Below the pieces are notes generated by a model that saw only the letters and a list, made by a program, of their open reading frames with translations, did not search any database and was not told the DNA's origin. DNA of 64,000 nucleotides from UBA1494_A sp963973975 (lineage in GTDB: Bacteria > Bacteroidota > Bacteroidia > Flavobacteriales_E > Vicingaceae): the NCBI GenBank assembly GCA_963973975.1, contig CAXBCF010000013.1, positions 31,046 through 95,045 of the forward strand. The letters are read 5' to 3'. The position numbers were made by a program, and so were the translations under genes. Every line of letters starts with the position of its first letter. The first letter of the stretch is position 1. Shown here in pieces: positions 7,284-16,208 of this stretch.

Positions 7284-9938
7284 TTATTTTTCAATTGGTT
7301 CGGTATACTCTTCTTCATTTGGTTGGGCAATTTTATCCAAAAATTTCCCAAACTTAGACTTAGTTTCGTTTTTATCTTTCGATTTTTCGAAATTCTTAGT
7401 GCTTTTAGAATCATTCTTTATGAAACTAGAATCATATTCCACTTGAAAAGGATTGAGTTTACGCTTCTCTTCAGGCAAAGTTTTAATGCTAGTGTCTTTT
7501 TTAAACCAACCAAATTCTTCTTTTAATAAACTTTTGGTTGTGTTTTTCTCTTTAGTAAATTCTTGGTTAATTGATTTCTTTAACTCCTTTGAATCATACT
7601 TTATTGTTGGATCTTCAGCAGATCCAGTCATTCTTAAAAATAACTTAACACCGCCTGTTTTTTCATCTTCTTCATAGCCAAATTCGCTTTCTTTTGTCTT
7701 TTTTACTTTTTTCCCCAATAATTGATTCAAACCAATTGTAAATTTATAATCCACTTGATTATTAAAACCATGCTTTCCCTCCATGCTGAGGTTAATGGCC
7801 GATGAAAGTACATCAAACCTTGGAATGTAAACGGTTTCATCTGAAATGAGAATTTGGTTGCTAAGTGTTCTAAACTTTACTGTTTTTAATTCTTCTAATT
7901 CAATGTATTTGGAAAGCGATTCAAGTGGCTGAAAGTTTTTGAGAACACCTTGGTCAATAATGAGGTTGGATTCAACTTTAATACTTTTTAAATCTACCTC
8001 TAATTGTTTCGACCATTCAGAGTAAAACTGAATATTAGCTGTAACTTGACCTGAAATATGTTCTGCTTTTAAGGTATTTTGACCGAAATTATTGAACTTA
8101 GAAAATAAGGTGTGAATGTTTGCCTTTTTCAAATCGACTAGCGCGGAAATTTGTAGACGATCTGCGGATTCGCGAACAAAAAAATCTCCTTTTAAATCAC
8201 CATCCTCACTTTGAAAATCAATGTCTCTGAGATCTATTTGTTTATTGCTCACTATTAAGCGACTTGAAAGATTCTTTAGAAGAAATTCTCGATAAATAAA
8301 GGCATCAAAATCTAAGTCAAGGTAAAATTTTAGACGCGATGGCAGAGAGTAATCTGCTATTTTATCATCATCTGTTTCAGAGGTTGAACTGAAATTCCCA
8401 AGATCAAAGTTGGGTGAATTAAGGGCTGCATCGATAATTAAAACCTCATCTTCTTGAGCAAAAAACCCAATTAGGTTTATCAATTTTCCATTCATTTCAA
8501 GAAAGTTGTCGTTCACCTTTCCTTTTAAATCCGATGTAGCAATGCTGTTATTTGTAAAAGTTAAATTGCCATTTATAGCGTTGAAATGCAGCTGATTGTC
8601 TATTTCAATTAAGTTGATATTACTCAAGTTTACTTCTCCTTTAATATTTGATCGCTTCCAATCGTTTAAGCTATACTTGCCAAAATCTGCTAGTTTCCCT
8701 CCCATGCTCAATGAGGCATTTACTTTTCCATTTGCCTGATCAATATTCTCCCATTTGAAAAATTCGTTGGCAGCTGAGAGGTCTATATTTAGCTTTCCAT
8801 CAAAGGAGTAGCTTGGATTTTCAAAATTCTCTAGCAGCAATTTTCCACTAATTGTGCCTTCTCGAATTGAAGTAGAGAAGTTAGTTAATTCCAATACTGA
8901 ACCTGCCAAATCATTCGTAATGCCGTTTTTGACACTGCCATTTAAAAAGCATTTTTCAAAATTTACTGCACTTTTTGTGTCCTTAAAAATACCTTCCTCA
9001 ATAGAAAAATTAAATTGATAGGAAGGTTTGCTAATGGCCGATATTTCTCCAGAAATAAATCCATTAAAAGCTGCTTTTCCACTTATTTTAAATCGCTCTA
9101 AAGCATTTTTTACATCAATTGGTAAAAGGGCGACGGCTTTTTCCAAATCGGCATTGTTGCTTTGAATTTGAAAGTCAATGCGGCTTTTTTCTGAAAAATA
9201 GTAGTTTCCTTTTAAGGATAAATTCATGCCATCAATTCCCAAATTAGCATCCTGAAATTCAATACTTTCTTCATCTTGATTGACAGTGCCATTGGCAAAA
9301 ATGAAAAGTGTGCGATCTTTAATAATAGTTTCTTCACCATATTGAATCGAACTGGATTTTAAAGTTGTATGAATGTTAAGATTGAACAGCGATTGAGAAA
9401 AATCGCCTTTTAAGTCCGCTTGATCGATGAGAAAATTTATGGCGATGTTTTTTGTTTGATCTTTATATGAAAAACGCATGTTTTCAATTAATACATTTTC
9501 CAATTCTGTAGAAAAAGAAGAAGTGCTACTACTATCTGAAGTTTCCCAAAAAACATAATTGTTTTCTCCACTGTGGAACACTTTTAAAGCGCATTGCCCA
9601 TCAGCTATGTTCAACCCAATTAATCGATAATTTTTTCGATAGAGCTCGATTAAATTAAACTCAACTGAAAGTTTTTTGGCTGAAAGTAAGGTGTCGCTTT
9701 CAGAGTCTACTTCAAAAACTATCACATCGGAAAAACGAATAGAAGCCCTCGGAAAGCTGTTCCAAACTGTGAAATCTACTGCTTTGACTTCAATCTTAGT
9801 TTTTAAGCCTTTATTGATATTTTCGACGATAATGCGTTTAATTTCATCGCCATAGAAATAGGAGAACAAGCCTATGCTTAGAACAACAAAAGCGAACAGG
9901 AGACTAAGAAAAATTGCTATTTTTTTTAAAATCCTCAT
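7284..9938 (-). CDS. AsmA-like family protein
   Basis: 884 residues with an N-terminal membrane anchor (IAIFLSLLFAFVVLSIGLFSYFY) and a long beta-rich body of alternating short strands, as in AsmA/TamB-like bridge proteins that span the periplasm and are linked to lipid transport and outer-membrane assembly. The opening TKIEVKAVDFTVWNSFPRASIRFSDV is a typical AsmA start. The C-terminal 120 residues are charged and Lys/Glu-rich (KSTKNFEKSKDKNETKSKFG), probably disordered. It lies 20 bases after the pseudouridine synthase and 62 bases before the kinase in one minus-strand run. Confidence 0.82.
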   Translation of the reverse strand: MRILKKIAIFLSLLFAFVVLSIGLFSYFYGDEIKRIIVENINKGLKTKIEVKAVDFTVWNSFPRASIRFSDVIVFEVDSESDTLLSAKKLSVEFNLIELYRKNYRLIGLNIADGQCALKVFHSGENNYVFWETSDSSSTSSFSTELENVLIENMRFSYKDQTKNIAINFLIDQADLKGDFSQSLFNLNIHTTLKSSSIQYGEETIIKDRTLFIFANGTVNQDEESIEFQDANLGIDGMNLSLKGNYYFSEKSRIDFQIQSNNADLEKAVALLPIDVKNALERFKISGKAAFNGFISGEISAISKPSYQFNFSIEEGIFKDTKSAVNFEKCFLNGSVKNGITNDLAGSVLELTNFSTSIREGTISGKLLLENFENPSYSFDGKLNIDLSAANEFFKWENIDQANGKVNASLSMGGKLADFGKYSLNDWKRSNIKGEVNLSNINLIEIDNQLHFNAINGNLTFTNNSIATSDLKGKVNDNFLEMNGKLINLIGFFAQEDEVLIIDAALNSPNFDLGNFSSTSETDDDKIADYSLPSRLKFYLDLDFDAFIYREFLLKNLSSRLIVSNKQIDLRDIDFQSEDGDLKGDFFVRESADRLQISALVDLKKANIHTLFSKFNNFGQNTLKAEHISGQVTANIQFYSEWSKQLEVDLKSIKVESNLIIDQGVLKNFQPLESLSKYIELEELKTVKFRTLSNQILISDETVYIPRFDVLSSAINLSMEGKHGFNNQVDYKFTIGLNQLLGKKVKKTKESEFGYEEDEKTGGVKLFLRMTGSAEDPTIKYDSKELKKSINQEFTKEKNTTKSLLKEEFGWFKKDTSIKTLPEEKRKLNPFQVEYDSSFIKNDSKSTKNFEKSKDKNETKSKFGKFLDKIAQPNEEEYTEPIEK

Positions 9939-9958
9939 AACAGACTAAGGCCGATTAT

Positions 9959-11071
9959 TTACTCTTCTTGTTTGTTTAACCCACAAACTCGGTGTAAAAG
10001 TCCAATTTCTTTTTCATTGAGGTGTCTAAACCTGCCTCTTGGAATGTCTTTTTTGGTTAAACCGGCAAATTGTATTCGATCTAGCTTGGTTACTTTGTAG
10101 CCCATTGACTCCATCATTCTTCTAATAATTCGGTTTTTACCGGAATGCAATTCAATGGTGATGTTAGATTTTGCGGTATTGGGAATGTAAAATGCTTTAT
10201 CTGCACTGCTGATACCATCTTCTAGTGAAACACCTTCAACCAATTTTATCAAATCTTTTTGACTGACATTTTTATCCAAGGTAACTTGATACACTTTTGT
10301 CACTTTATTACTAGGATGTGTTAATCTTTTGGTCATAGCGCCATCGTTGGTAAAAAGTAACAAACCTGTGGTAGCTCTGTCCAATCTGCCAACAGGATAA
10401 ATTCTCTCTTTACATGCTTTGCTTATCAATTCCATCACAGTCGATCGATCTTTTGGATCGTCCATGGTGGTGATGTAATTTTTTGGTTTGTTGAGCAGCA
10501 CGTATTGCTTTTTTTGACCTTGAATAAGTTCTCCACCATAATGAACTGTATCAGAAGGGTCAACTTTGGTTCCCAATTGTGTCACCACTTCATTATTGAT
10601 GCTAACCACACCAGATTCAATAATTTTATCTGCTTCTCTTCTTGAGCAAATTCCAGCATTTGCTAAGAATCTGTTGAGTCTAATTTTACCATCATCAGCT
10701 TTTGGAGCTGTATTTTTCTTTTTGTAAAAGGAAGGTTTTTTTCCAGCAAAGGTGCGCTCTTTAGTTCCTTCGCCGTACTTTTTTGCCTTAGGAGAATACT
10801 TTTTATCTTCGTTTGAACTGCCATCTCCTTCAGCTCTTTTCTTTCTTGCTCCAATTTTAGAAGCGTATTTTTTTGAGTCAATTGCAGCAGATTTTCTAGG
10901 TGAAAAGCTGCCTTTTTTTACACCGCTACTCGACTTTCTTGGAGCGTATTTCTTTTTTTCTTCAGGTGAATCTGAATTCTCTTTCCTTGGATTCGGACTG
11001 TATTTTTTTTCACCTTTGTTTTCTTTGTTGAATTTCTTTGGTGAGTTTGAACGAGGGGTTTTGTTAGGCAT
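9959..11071 (-). CDS. RluB/RsuA-family rRNA pseudouridine synthase with a basic N-terminal tail
   Basis: 370 residues. Residues 1-125 are a low-complexity Lys/Ser/Pro tail with recurring KKYSP / KKYAP motifs. The S4 RNA-binding domain (RLNRFLANAGICSRREADKII) follows at about 130-190, then the pseudouridine synthase domain with the catalytic Asp in GRLDRATTGLLLFTNDG and the HSGKNRIIRRM motif. The family converts specific uridines in 23S or 16S rRNA; RluB (23S) is the likeliest relative. Long basic tails are common in Bacteroidota copies and probably add RNA affinity. It heads the minus-strand run of five genes. Confidence 0.9.
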   Translation of the reverse strand: MPNKTPRSNSPKKFNKENKGEKKYSPNPRKENSDSPEEKKKYAPRKSSSGVKKGSFSPRKSAAIDSKKYASKIGARKKRAEGDGSSNEDKKYSPKAKKYGEGTKERTFAGKKPSFYKKKNTAPKADDGKIRLNRFLANAGICSRREADKIIESGVVSINNEVVTQLGTKVDPSDTVHYGGELIQGQKKQYVLLNKPKNYITTMDDPKDRSTVMELISKACKERIYPVGRLDRATTGLLLFTNDGAMTKRLTHPSNKVTKVYQVTLDKNVSQKDLIKLVEGVSLEDGISSADKAFYIPNTAKSNITIELHSGKNRIIRRMMESMGYKVTKLDRIQFAGLTKKDIPRGRFRHLNEKEIGLLHRVCGLNKQEE

Positions 11072-11135
11072 TTGGATGGATATTTAAGTGCAAAATTACT
11101 GATTCTAAAAGGCTTTCATTAATTAATTTTAGCGC

Positions 11136-11169
11136 ATTGTAACAAATGCTTCTCCTTGTTCGTCACACA
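11136..11169 (+). promoter_or_regulatory. ECF-type promoter of the sigma factor gene (autoregulation)
   Basis: TGTAAC (ending at 11143), 17 bases, then CGTCACACA at 11161-11169, 20 bases before the sigma factor ATG. The same pair with a 16-base spacer lies in front of the barrel gene at 12822. TGTAAC-N16/17-CGTC is the general form of group IV (ECF) sigma promoters. The match between the two sites inside one locus implies that the encoded sigma factor reads both. Confidence 0.65.
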
Positions 11170-11189
11170 TATAAATTACTGCTACAGAA

Positions 11190-11675
11190 ATGACTGTAAA
11201 AGAGTACAATGAATTGGTAGATGGCTTTGCTGATCGGGTGTTCCGCTTTGTTTTAAAAAACATTAGGGACGAAGAAAAAGCAAAGGATTTAGTTCAAGAT
11301 GCTTTTGAAAAAGTATGGAATAAGCGAGAAGAAGTGAATCCAGATAAATCAAAAGCCTATTTATTTACCACTGCTTATCGTTGTGTGATTGATTTGGTAA
11401 GAAAAGAGAAGAAGCAGGCAAATTGGGATGAGGTAAAGCAAGAAGCGTTTTCAATGAATGATAATTACAGTGATTTGAGCGAAGTGCTTCAAGAAGCATT
11501 AGCACAGTTGCCTTTGATTCAACGCTCTGTCATCATGTTGCGCGACTATGAAGGCTATGAATACAATGAAATAAGTGACATTACTCAACTTTCACTCAGC
11601 CAAGTGAAGGTTTATATTTTTAGAGCTAGAAAGAGTTTGAAAGATTATTTAGTAAGTGTTGAAACGGTGCTATAA
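11190..11675 (+). CDS. RNA polymerase ECF-type sigma factor
   Basis: 161 residues with sigma-70 region 2 (DRVFRFVLKNIRDEEKAKDLVQDAFEKVWNKR at about 12-45, split by the linker) and region 4 (LAQLPLIQRSVIMLRDYEGYEYNEISDITQLSLSQVKVYIFRARKSL cited only by its start and end: about 106-152). Regions 1 and 3 are absent, as in ECF factors. The stop overlaps the start of the next gene by one base (TAATG). Upstream is an ECF-type promoter, so positive autoregulation is likely. The barrel gene at 12822 is the obvious first target. Confidence 0.93.
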   Translation: MTVKEYNELVDGFADRVFRFVLKNIRDEEKAKDLVQDAFEKVWNKREEVNPDKSKAYLFTTAYRCVIDLVRKEKKQANWDEVKQEAFSMNDNYSDLSEVLQEALAQLPLIQRSVIMLRDYEGYEYNEISDITQLSLSQVKVYIFRARKSLKDYLVSVETVL

Positions 11676-12763
11676 TGGAAAAAATAACAACACATAATTA
11701 CGAAGCATACTATTTAGACTATTTGGAGGGAAATCTTCAGAAAGCTGAGCTTTTAGCGTTTAAAAAGTTTTTAAAAGAAAATCCACACTTAGAATTAGCT
11801 GAAGTTGATTTGGTTTCAATTGATTCAAAACCTGAGAAGAAAGAATTGTTGAAAAAGGAATTGAAAAGAGAAGAAACAACAGGACTTCTGCAAACAGATT
11901 ATTTATTGATTGCATCACTCGAAAAGCAATTGACTGAAGAAGATCAAATTAAATTGGATGCATTAATTAAGGAAAAACCTCAATTGTTGGACAGTTTAAA
12001 TTTTTATTCCAAAACAATTATATCAGAAGAATCATTAAAAGCTTTTCCAACTAAATCGAGTTTATACAAACGATCACCAAAAGTGATTCTATTGTACAGA
12101 AGCATGTCAGCGGCAGCTGCAATTTTAGTTTTATTCATGGTTTCACTTAATTTTTTGAAAACCGAAAGCTACCAACCGATTGCTAATCATTTCAGAACTG
12201 AGCAAGCAAAAAATCTGCAGGGTTTTACTGATAAGCTAATCAACAAGCAAGTAGAAAGTGAAATTTTACAGTCAAAGCTTGTTATTGAAAGTTCACCCAT
12301 ACAAGCAGAAGAAGGATCTATCACTAAAGCTGGCTTTAAATCGATTGAAAAAAAGGAAATCATTCAGTTGGCTGCAAAACCTAAAAAAGGAATTAAACCA
12401 ATTGATGAGCAACAAGCCGAACCGATTGAAGCTGCTGAAGTTTTATTGGCAGCAAAACAAGCTACAAATGTAAAAGAATCAAATGAACTAGAAGAAACAC
12501 TTTCTGATTCTCTTAAAACAGCTCAGGTTGCATCTATTGAATTGAATAAGGATGAAGTAAGAATTTCCAAAAATGAAGCAGCAAACCTTACAGCTTTCGC
12601 CAAAGAAGCGATTCAAAAAGAGGTATTAAAAAACAAGAGTTTAAAAGAAATTTTATTGGAAGAATTGAATGAGCTTACCAATAACAAAGTAAAAGTTTCA
12701 GGGAGAAACGAAGAAGTTTTCGCATTGAACATAGGTAATTTCAGTTTTAGCAGAAAAAAATAA
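11675..12763 (+). CDS. probable membrane-anchored anti-sigma factor, divergent
   Basis: 362 residues. The N-terminal part (NYEAYYLDYLEGNLQKAELLAFKKFL) resembles the short helical anti-sigma start common in Bacteroidota ECF operons. One membrane helix lies near residues 142-160 (SAAAAILVLFMVSL). The C-terminal 200 residues would be periplasmic; they are charged, helix-rich and low in complexity (EAAEVLLAAKQ, TNVKESNELEE). No zinc-binding HxxxCxxC is present, so a classic ZAS anti-sigma domain is absent. The assignment rests mainly on position: start codon shared with the sigma factor stop, and a cytoplasm-TM-periplasm layout. Confidence 0.6.
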   Translation: MEKITTHNYEAYYLDYLEGNLQKAELLAFKKFLKENPHLELAEVDLVSIDSKPEKKELLKKELKREETTGLLQTDYLLIASLEKQLTEEDQIKLDALIKEKPQLLDSLNFYSKTIISEESLKAFPTKSSLYKRSPKVILLYRSMSAAAAILVLFMVSLNFLKTESYQPIANHFRTEQAKNLQGFTDKLINKQVESEILQSKLVIESSPIQAEEGSITKAGFKSIEKKEIIQLAAKPKKGIKPIDEQQAEPIEAAEVLLAAKQATNVKESNELEETLSDSLKTAQVASIELNKDEVRISKNEAANLTAFAKEAIQKEVLKNKSLKEILLEELNELTNNKVKVSGRNEEVFALNIGNFSFSRKK

Positions 12764-12770
12764 AAGCTGC

Positions 12771-12801
12771 TGTAACTTATTTAAAAGTTGTGCGTCACAC
12801 A
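12771..12801 (+). promoter_or_regulatory. ECF-type promoter of the outer-membrane barrel gene
   Basis: TGTAAC at 12771-12776, 16 bases, then CGTCACACA at 12793-12801, followed by an ATG at 12822. The two blocks match those upstream of the sigma factor gene at 11136-11169. They begin only 8 bases after the stop of the anti-sigma gene, so the barrel gene has its own promoter although it could also be read through from the sigma operon. Confidence 0.65.
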
Positions 12802-12821
12802 ATAAACATAAACTAATAGAC

Positions 12822-13646
12822 ATGAAAAAGAAAACATTACTTATTGGAGCTTTAATTTTATCAAGTAGCTTTTTATCTGCTCAAGATTCTGAAAATACTT
12901 GGGAAACAAAAAATGACACAACAACAATCAAAACAAAAAAGAACCTTATTACAATTATTAAACTTGAAAAAGATTCACCTGAGCTTAAAACGGATTCTGC
13001 CAAAAAAAAATCAAAGCAACGCTACAACCATTTTGCGGGAATTGATTTTGGAGTAAATGGATTTATGAGTAATGATGAATCGTTTGATTTGCAAAATGAT
13101 GCTCAATTCATGGATTTAGACTATGCAAAATCATGGTCATTGGCAATTAATTTTTATGAAGTATATATTCCAATAGCAAAAGAAAAATTTGGGATTTCTA
13201 CCGGCTTGGGTGTAGAATTCAACAATTATTTTTTAAACAGAAATGTTACCTTATTCAGCGATCCTGATACCCTTTTAGGAATTGAAGATGGCTCTAAAAA
13301 CATTGGAAAAAATCGATTGAAAACAACCATGTTAAATTTGCCTTTGTTTTTTGAAACCAATATTGGTAGAGATGCCAAACATTCATTCCATTTAGCTTTA
13401 GGGGGAATGGTAAGCTACAGGTTGGGATCAAAAACCAAACAGATTTTCACGCAAAATAACGAGGAGTATAAAGTAAAAAATCGCACTGATTTTAATATGA
13501 ATCCATTTCGATTCAATGCAGTTGCAAGAGTTGGTTACGGCGACTTTACTTTATTCGCTGCTTATAGCTTAACTTCTATGTTTGAAAAAGATAAAGGCCC
13601 TGAGATCTACCCATTTACCGTTGGCTTATCACTTGCTACTTGGTAG
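12822..13646 (+). CDS. outer-membrane beta-barrel protein, predicted ECF regulon member
   Basis: 274 residues with a signal peptide (MKKKTLLIGALILSSSFLSAQ). A short charged linker of about 50 residues is followed by a predicted beta-barrel from residue 67 on: alternating strands such as HFAGIDFGVNGFM, FGISTGLGVEFNNYF and FTLFAAYSLTSMF, with a final aromatic/hydrophobic strand ending in Trp. It belongs broadly to the PorT-like small barrels; function unknown. A strong hairpin terminator follows at 13686. Its ECF-type promoter ties it to the sigma factor just upstream, so an envelope-stress or surface-remodelling role is plausible. Confidence 0.75.
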   Translation: MKKKTLLIGALILSSSFLSAQDSENTWETKNDTTTIKTKKNLITIIKLEKDSPELKTDSAKKKSKQRYNHFAGIDFGVNGFMSNDESFDLQNDAQFMDLDYAKSWSLAINFYEVYIPIAKEKFGISTGLGVEFNNYFLNRNVTLFSDPDTLLGIEDGSKNIGKNRLKTTMLNLPLFFETNIGRDAKHSFHLALGGMVSYRLGSKTKQIFTQNNEEYKVKNRTDFNMNPFRFNAVARVGYGDFTLFAAYSLTSMFEKDKGPEIYPFTVGLSLATW

Positions 13647-13685
13647 CAGAAATTTTAAAAGTAAACTACAGAAATTAAATGGGTG

Positions 13686-13717
13686 AAGTCTGCTATGCAA
13701 ATAGCAGACTTTTTTTT
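13686..13717 (+). terminator. rho-independent terminator after the barrel gene
   Basis: Perfect 11-bp stem AAGTCTGCTAT / ATAGCAGACTT with a GCAA loop, then a run of T to 13717. It ends the ECF locus before yebC. Confidence 0.9.
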
Positions 13718-13750
13718 CATTTTCCTATTTTTGCTTGAAATAAGGATATC

Positions 13751-14506
13751 ATGTCAGGACATAGTAAATGGTCAACCATTAAGCGAAAAAAAGGTGCACT
13801 GGATGCGAAGCGTTCAAAGATGTTTACCAAAATTTTGAAAGAAATTTCCATTGCAGTTAAAGAAGGCAATAGCGGAGACCCGGAGGCTAATCCAAGGTTG
13901 AGGTTGGCAATTGCCAATGCAAAGGGAGTAAATATGCCCAAAGACAACATTAATAGAGCCATTAAAAAAGCGTCTGATAAAGACAGTGAAAATTATCAAG
14001 AAGTGAGTTATGAAGGCTATGGTCCATCGGGAATTGCACTTTTTGTTGAAGCCACAACCGACAACATTAATCGAACTGTTTCGAATGTGCGCGCTATTTT
14101 TACTAAATACAATGGTAGCCTAGGAACCAATGGTTCTTTGGAGTTTATCTTCGACAGAAAAGGAGTTTTTACCATTCCAATGAGTGTTATGGAAGGAAAA
14201 GACATGGATGAGTTTGAAATGGAATTAATTGACGGCGGTGCTGAAGAATTAGAAAAAGAAGATGAGTTTGTTACTATTTACACTTCTTTTGAAGATTTTG
14301 GAAATATGCAAAAGAAATTAGAAGCGTTGGGCATTGAACCTGAAAGCCAGGAATTACAGCGAATTCCAAAAACCACTCAAGCTTTAGATGTGGAAGACGG
14401 CAAAAAGGTTCTGACCATGATTGAGAAGTTTGAAGATGACGATGATGTACACGCAGTTTACCACAACATGGAAATGACTGAAGAGCTTGCTGCTGAAATG
14501 GAGTAA
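13751..14506 (+). CDS. YebC/PmpR family protein
   Basis: 251 residues starting MSGHSKWSTIKRKKGALDAKRSKMF..., the invariant opening of the family, with GYGPSGIALFVEATTDNINRT and NGSLEFIFDRKGVF further on. Members were named transcriptional regulators; recent work links some to relief of ribosome stalling at proline stretches. Cytoplasmic. The C-terminus is a little longer and more acidic (EKFEDDDDVHAVYHNMEMTEEL) than in many homologues. A TATTTTTG (13726-13733) just after the upstream terminator may be its -7 element. Confidence 0.93.
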   Translation: MSGHSKWSTIKRKKGALDAKRSKMFTKILKEISIAVKEGNSGDPEANPRLRLAIANAKGVNMPKDNINRAIKKASDKDSENYQEVSYEGYGPSGIALFVEATTDNINRTVSNVRAIFTKYNGSLGTNGSLEFIFDRKGVFTIPMSVMEGKDMDEFEMELIDGGAEELEKEDEFVTIYTSFEDFGNMQKKLEALGIEPESQELQRIPKTTQALDVEDGKKVLTMIEKFEDDDDVHAVYHNMEMTEELAAEME

Positions 14507-14608
14507 TGCAAGTTTATTGCAACCGCGCTAATGGGTGAGTTAGACAATCTACTCTGGAAAATTTAATAGAGACATTAATAAGTTAAAATCGAATAATTCA
14601 AATATCCG

Positions 14609-14635
14609 TTGGTTATTTTTTTACTTTTACCTTTC
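14609..14635 (+). promoter_or_regulatory. Bacteroidota-type promoter of the carboxylase gene
   Basis: TTG at 14609-14611, 16 bases, TACCTTTC at 14628-14635, then ATG at 14647. It matches the phylum's TTG / TAnnTTTG pattern except for the final base, and has the same 16-base spacing as the SOD promoter. Confidence 0.4.
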
Positions 14636-14646
14636 AAAAATATACC

Positions 14647-16188
14647 ATGCAAGAGAAACTAAAAGTGCTTCAAGAGAAAATTGATGAAGCGCAAAAAGGC
14701 GGAGGAGAAAAGCGAATAGCAACTCAACACGAAAAGAATAAGTTAACCGCCAGAGAGCGCATCCACTTTTTGATGGATGAAGGTTCTTTCGAAGAAATTG
14801 GTCAGTTTGTAACGCATCGCAGCAATAATTTTGGATTAGATCAAAACAAACCTTTAGGTGATGGAGTAGTTACTGGTTATGGAACAATCAATGGTCGGTT
14901 GACCTATGTTTTTGCGCAAGATTTTACCGTAATGGGGGGTTCTTTAGCAGAAGCTCATGCTGAAAAGATTGTAAAAATCATGGACTTAGCCATGAAAAAT
15001 GGTGCACCATTAATTGGTTTAAATGATTCTGGCGGTGCTCGAATTCAAGAAGGTGTGGTTTCCTTGGGCGGTTATGCTGATATTTTTTACCGCAATACTC
15101 AAGCTAGTGGGGTTATTCCTCAGCTTTCTGCTATCATGGGACCTTGTGCCGGAGGTGCTGTTTATTCTCCAGCATTGACAGATTTCATCATGATGGTCGA
15201 AAATTCTTCATACATGTTTGTTACCGGACCAAATGTAGTGAAAACGGTTACACATGAAGAAGTTACTTCTGAACAATTAGGTGGAGCATCAACACATGCA
15301 ACCAAATCGGGCGTGACACATTTTACTTATGCCAATGAAATAGAGTGTATAAATGGGTTGAAAAAACTGCTTTCTTATGTTCCTCAAAATTGTGAAGAAG
15401 ATGCTCCAATGTTGGATTACAAAGCAGGAAATGAAGTGCGAGAAAAGCTCAACGAGCTAATTCCTCAAAACCCAAATCAGCCTTATGACATGCGTGAGGT
15501 AATTCAAAATACCGTTGATGCTGATTCTTTTTATGAAGTGCATAAAGATTATGCTGAAAACATTGTTGTCGGTTTTGCAAGAATTGCTGGCAGATCAATT
15601 GGTATTGTTGCCAACCAGCCTGCATTTTTAGCTGGAGTTTTAGACATCAACAGCTCTAAAAAAGGGGCTCGATTTGTGCGTTTTTGTGATGCGTTTAATA
15701 TTCCGCTATTGGTTTTTGAAGATGTTCCGGGATTTTTACCAGGCACCGACCAAGAATGGAATGCCATTATTACCAATGGAGCTAAATTACTTTATGCCTT
15801 TAGTGAAGCAACTGTTCCAAGAGTAACTGTGATTACACGAAAAGCATATGGAGGTGCTTATGATGTGATGAATTCCAAACACATTGGAGCAGACATGAAT
15901 TTTGCTTGGCCTTCTGCTGAAATTGCTGTAATGGGTGCGAAAGGAGCTGCTGAAATCATTTTTAAGAATGAAATTAAAGAAGCAAAAGACCCTGCTGAAA
16001 AATTAAGTGAAAAAGAAGCGGAATATGCTGAAATGTTTGCCAATCCATACAATGCTGCTGCTCGTGGATATGTGGATGAGGTGATTCGTCCTGACCAAAC
16101 CCGTGAGAAGTTAATTAAAGCATTTAAGATGCTAGAAAACAAAGTGGATACTTTACCAAAGAAAAAGCACGGTAACATTCCTTTGTAA
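14647..16188 (+). CDS. acyl-CoA (propionyl-CoA) carboxylase beta subunit
   Basis: 513 residues of the carboxyltransferase family, the normal length for PccB. It transfers the carboxyl group from carboxybiotin to an acyl-CoA, most likely propionyl-CoA to methylmalonyl-CoA. Visible marks are LTARERIHFLMDEGSFEE, NDSGGARIQEGV (acyl-CoA oxyanion loop), GPCAGGAVYSPALTDF, DVPGFLPGTDQE (second oxyanion site) and ITRKAYGGAYDVM. The biotin carboxylase/carrier subunits are not beside it. Methylmalonyl-CoA epimerase is encoded at 58794, supporting the propionate route. Acetyl- or methylcrotonyl-CoA as substrate is less likely but not excluded. Confidence 0.9.
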   Translation: MQEKLKVLQEKIDEAQKGGGEKRIATQHEKNKLTARERIHFLMDEGSFEEIGQFVTHRSNNFGLDQNKPLGDGVVTGYGTINGRLTYVFAQDFTVMGGSLAEAHAEKIVKIMDLAMKNGAPLIGLNDSGGARIQEGVVSLGGYADIFYRNTQASGVIPQLSAIMGPCAGGAVYSPALTDFIMMVENSSYMFVTGPNVVKTVTHEEVTSEQLGGASTHATKSGVTHFTYANEIECINGLKKLLSYVPQNCEEDAPMLDYKAGNEVREKLNELIPQNPNQPYDMREVIQNTVDADSFYEVHKDYAENIVVGFARIAGRSIGIVANQPAFLAGVLDINSSKKGARFVRFCDAFNIPLLVFEDVPGFLPGTDQEWNAIITNGAKLLYAFSEATVPRVTVITRKAYGGAYDVMNSKHIGADMNFAWPSAEIAVMGAKGAAEIIFKNEIKEAKDPAEKLSEKEAEYAEMFANPYNAAARGYVDEVIRPDQTREKLIKAFKMLENKVDTLPKKKHGNIPL

Positions 16189-16208
16189 GAATTAGCTATT
16201 TAAATTGA

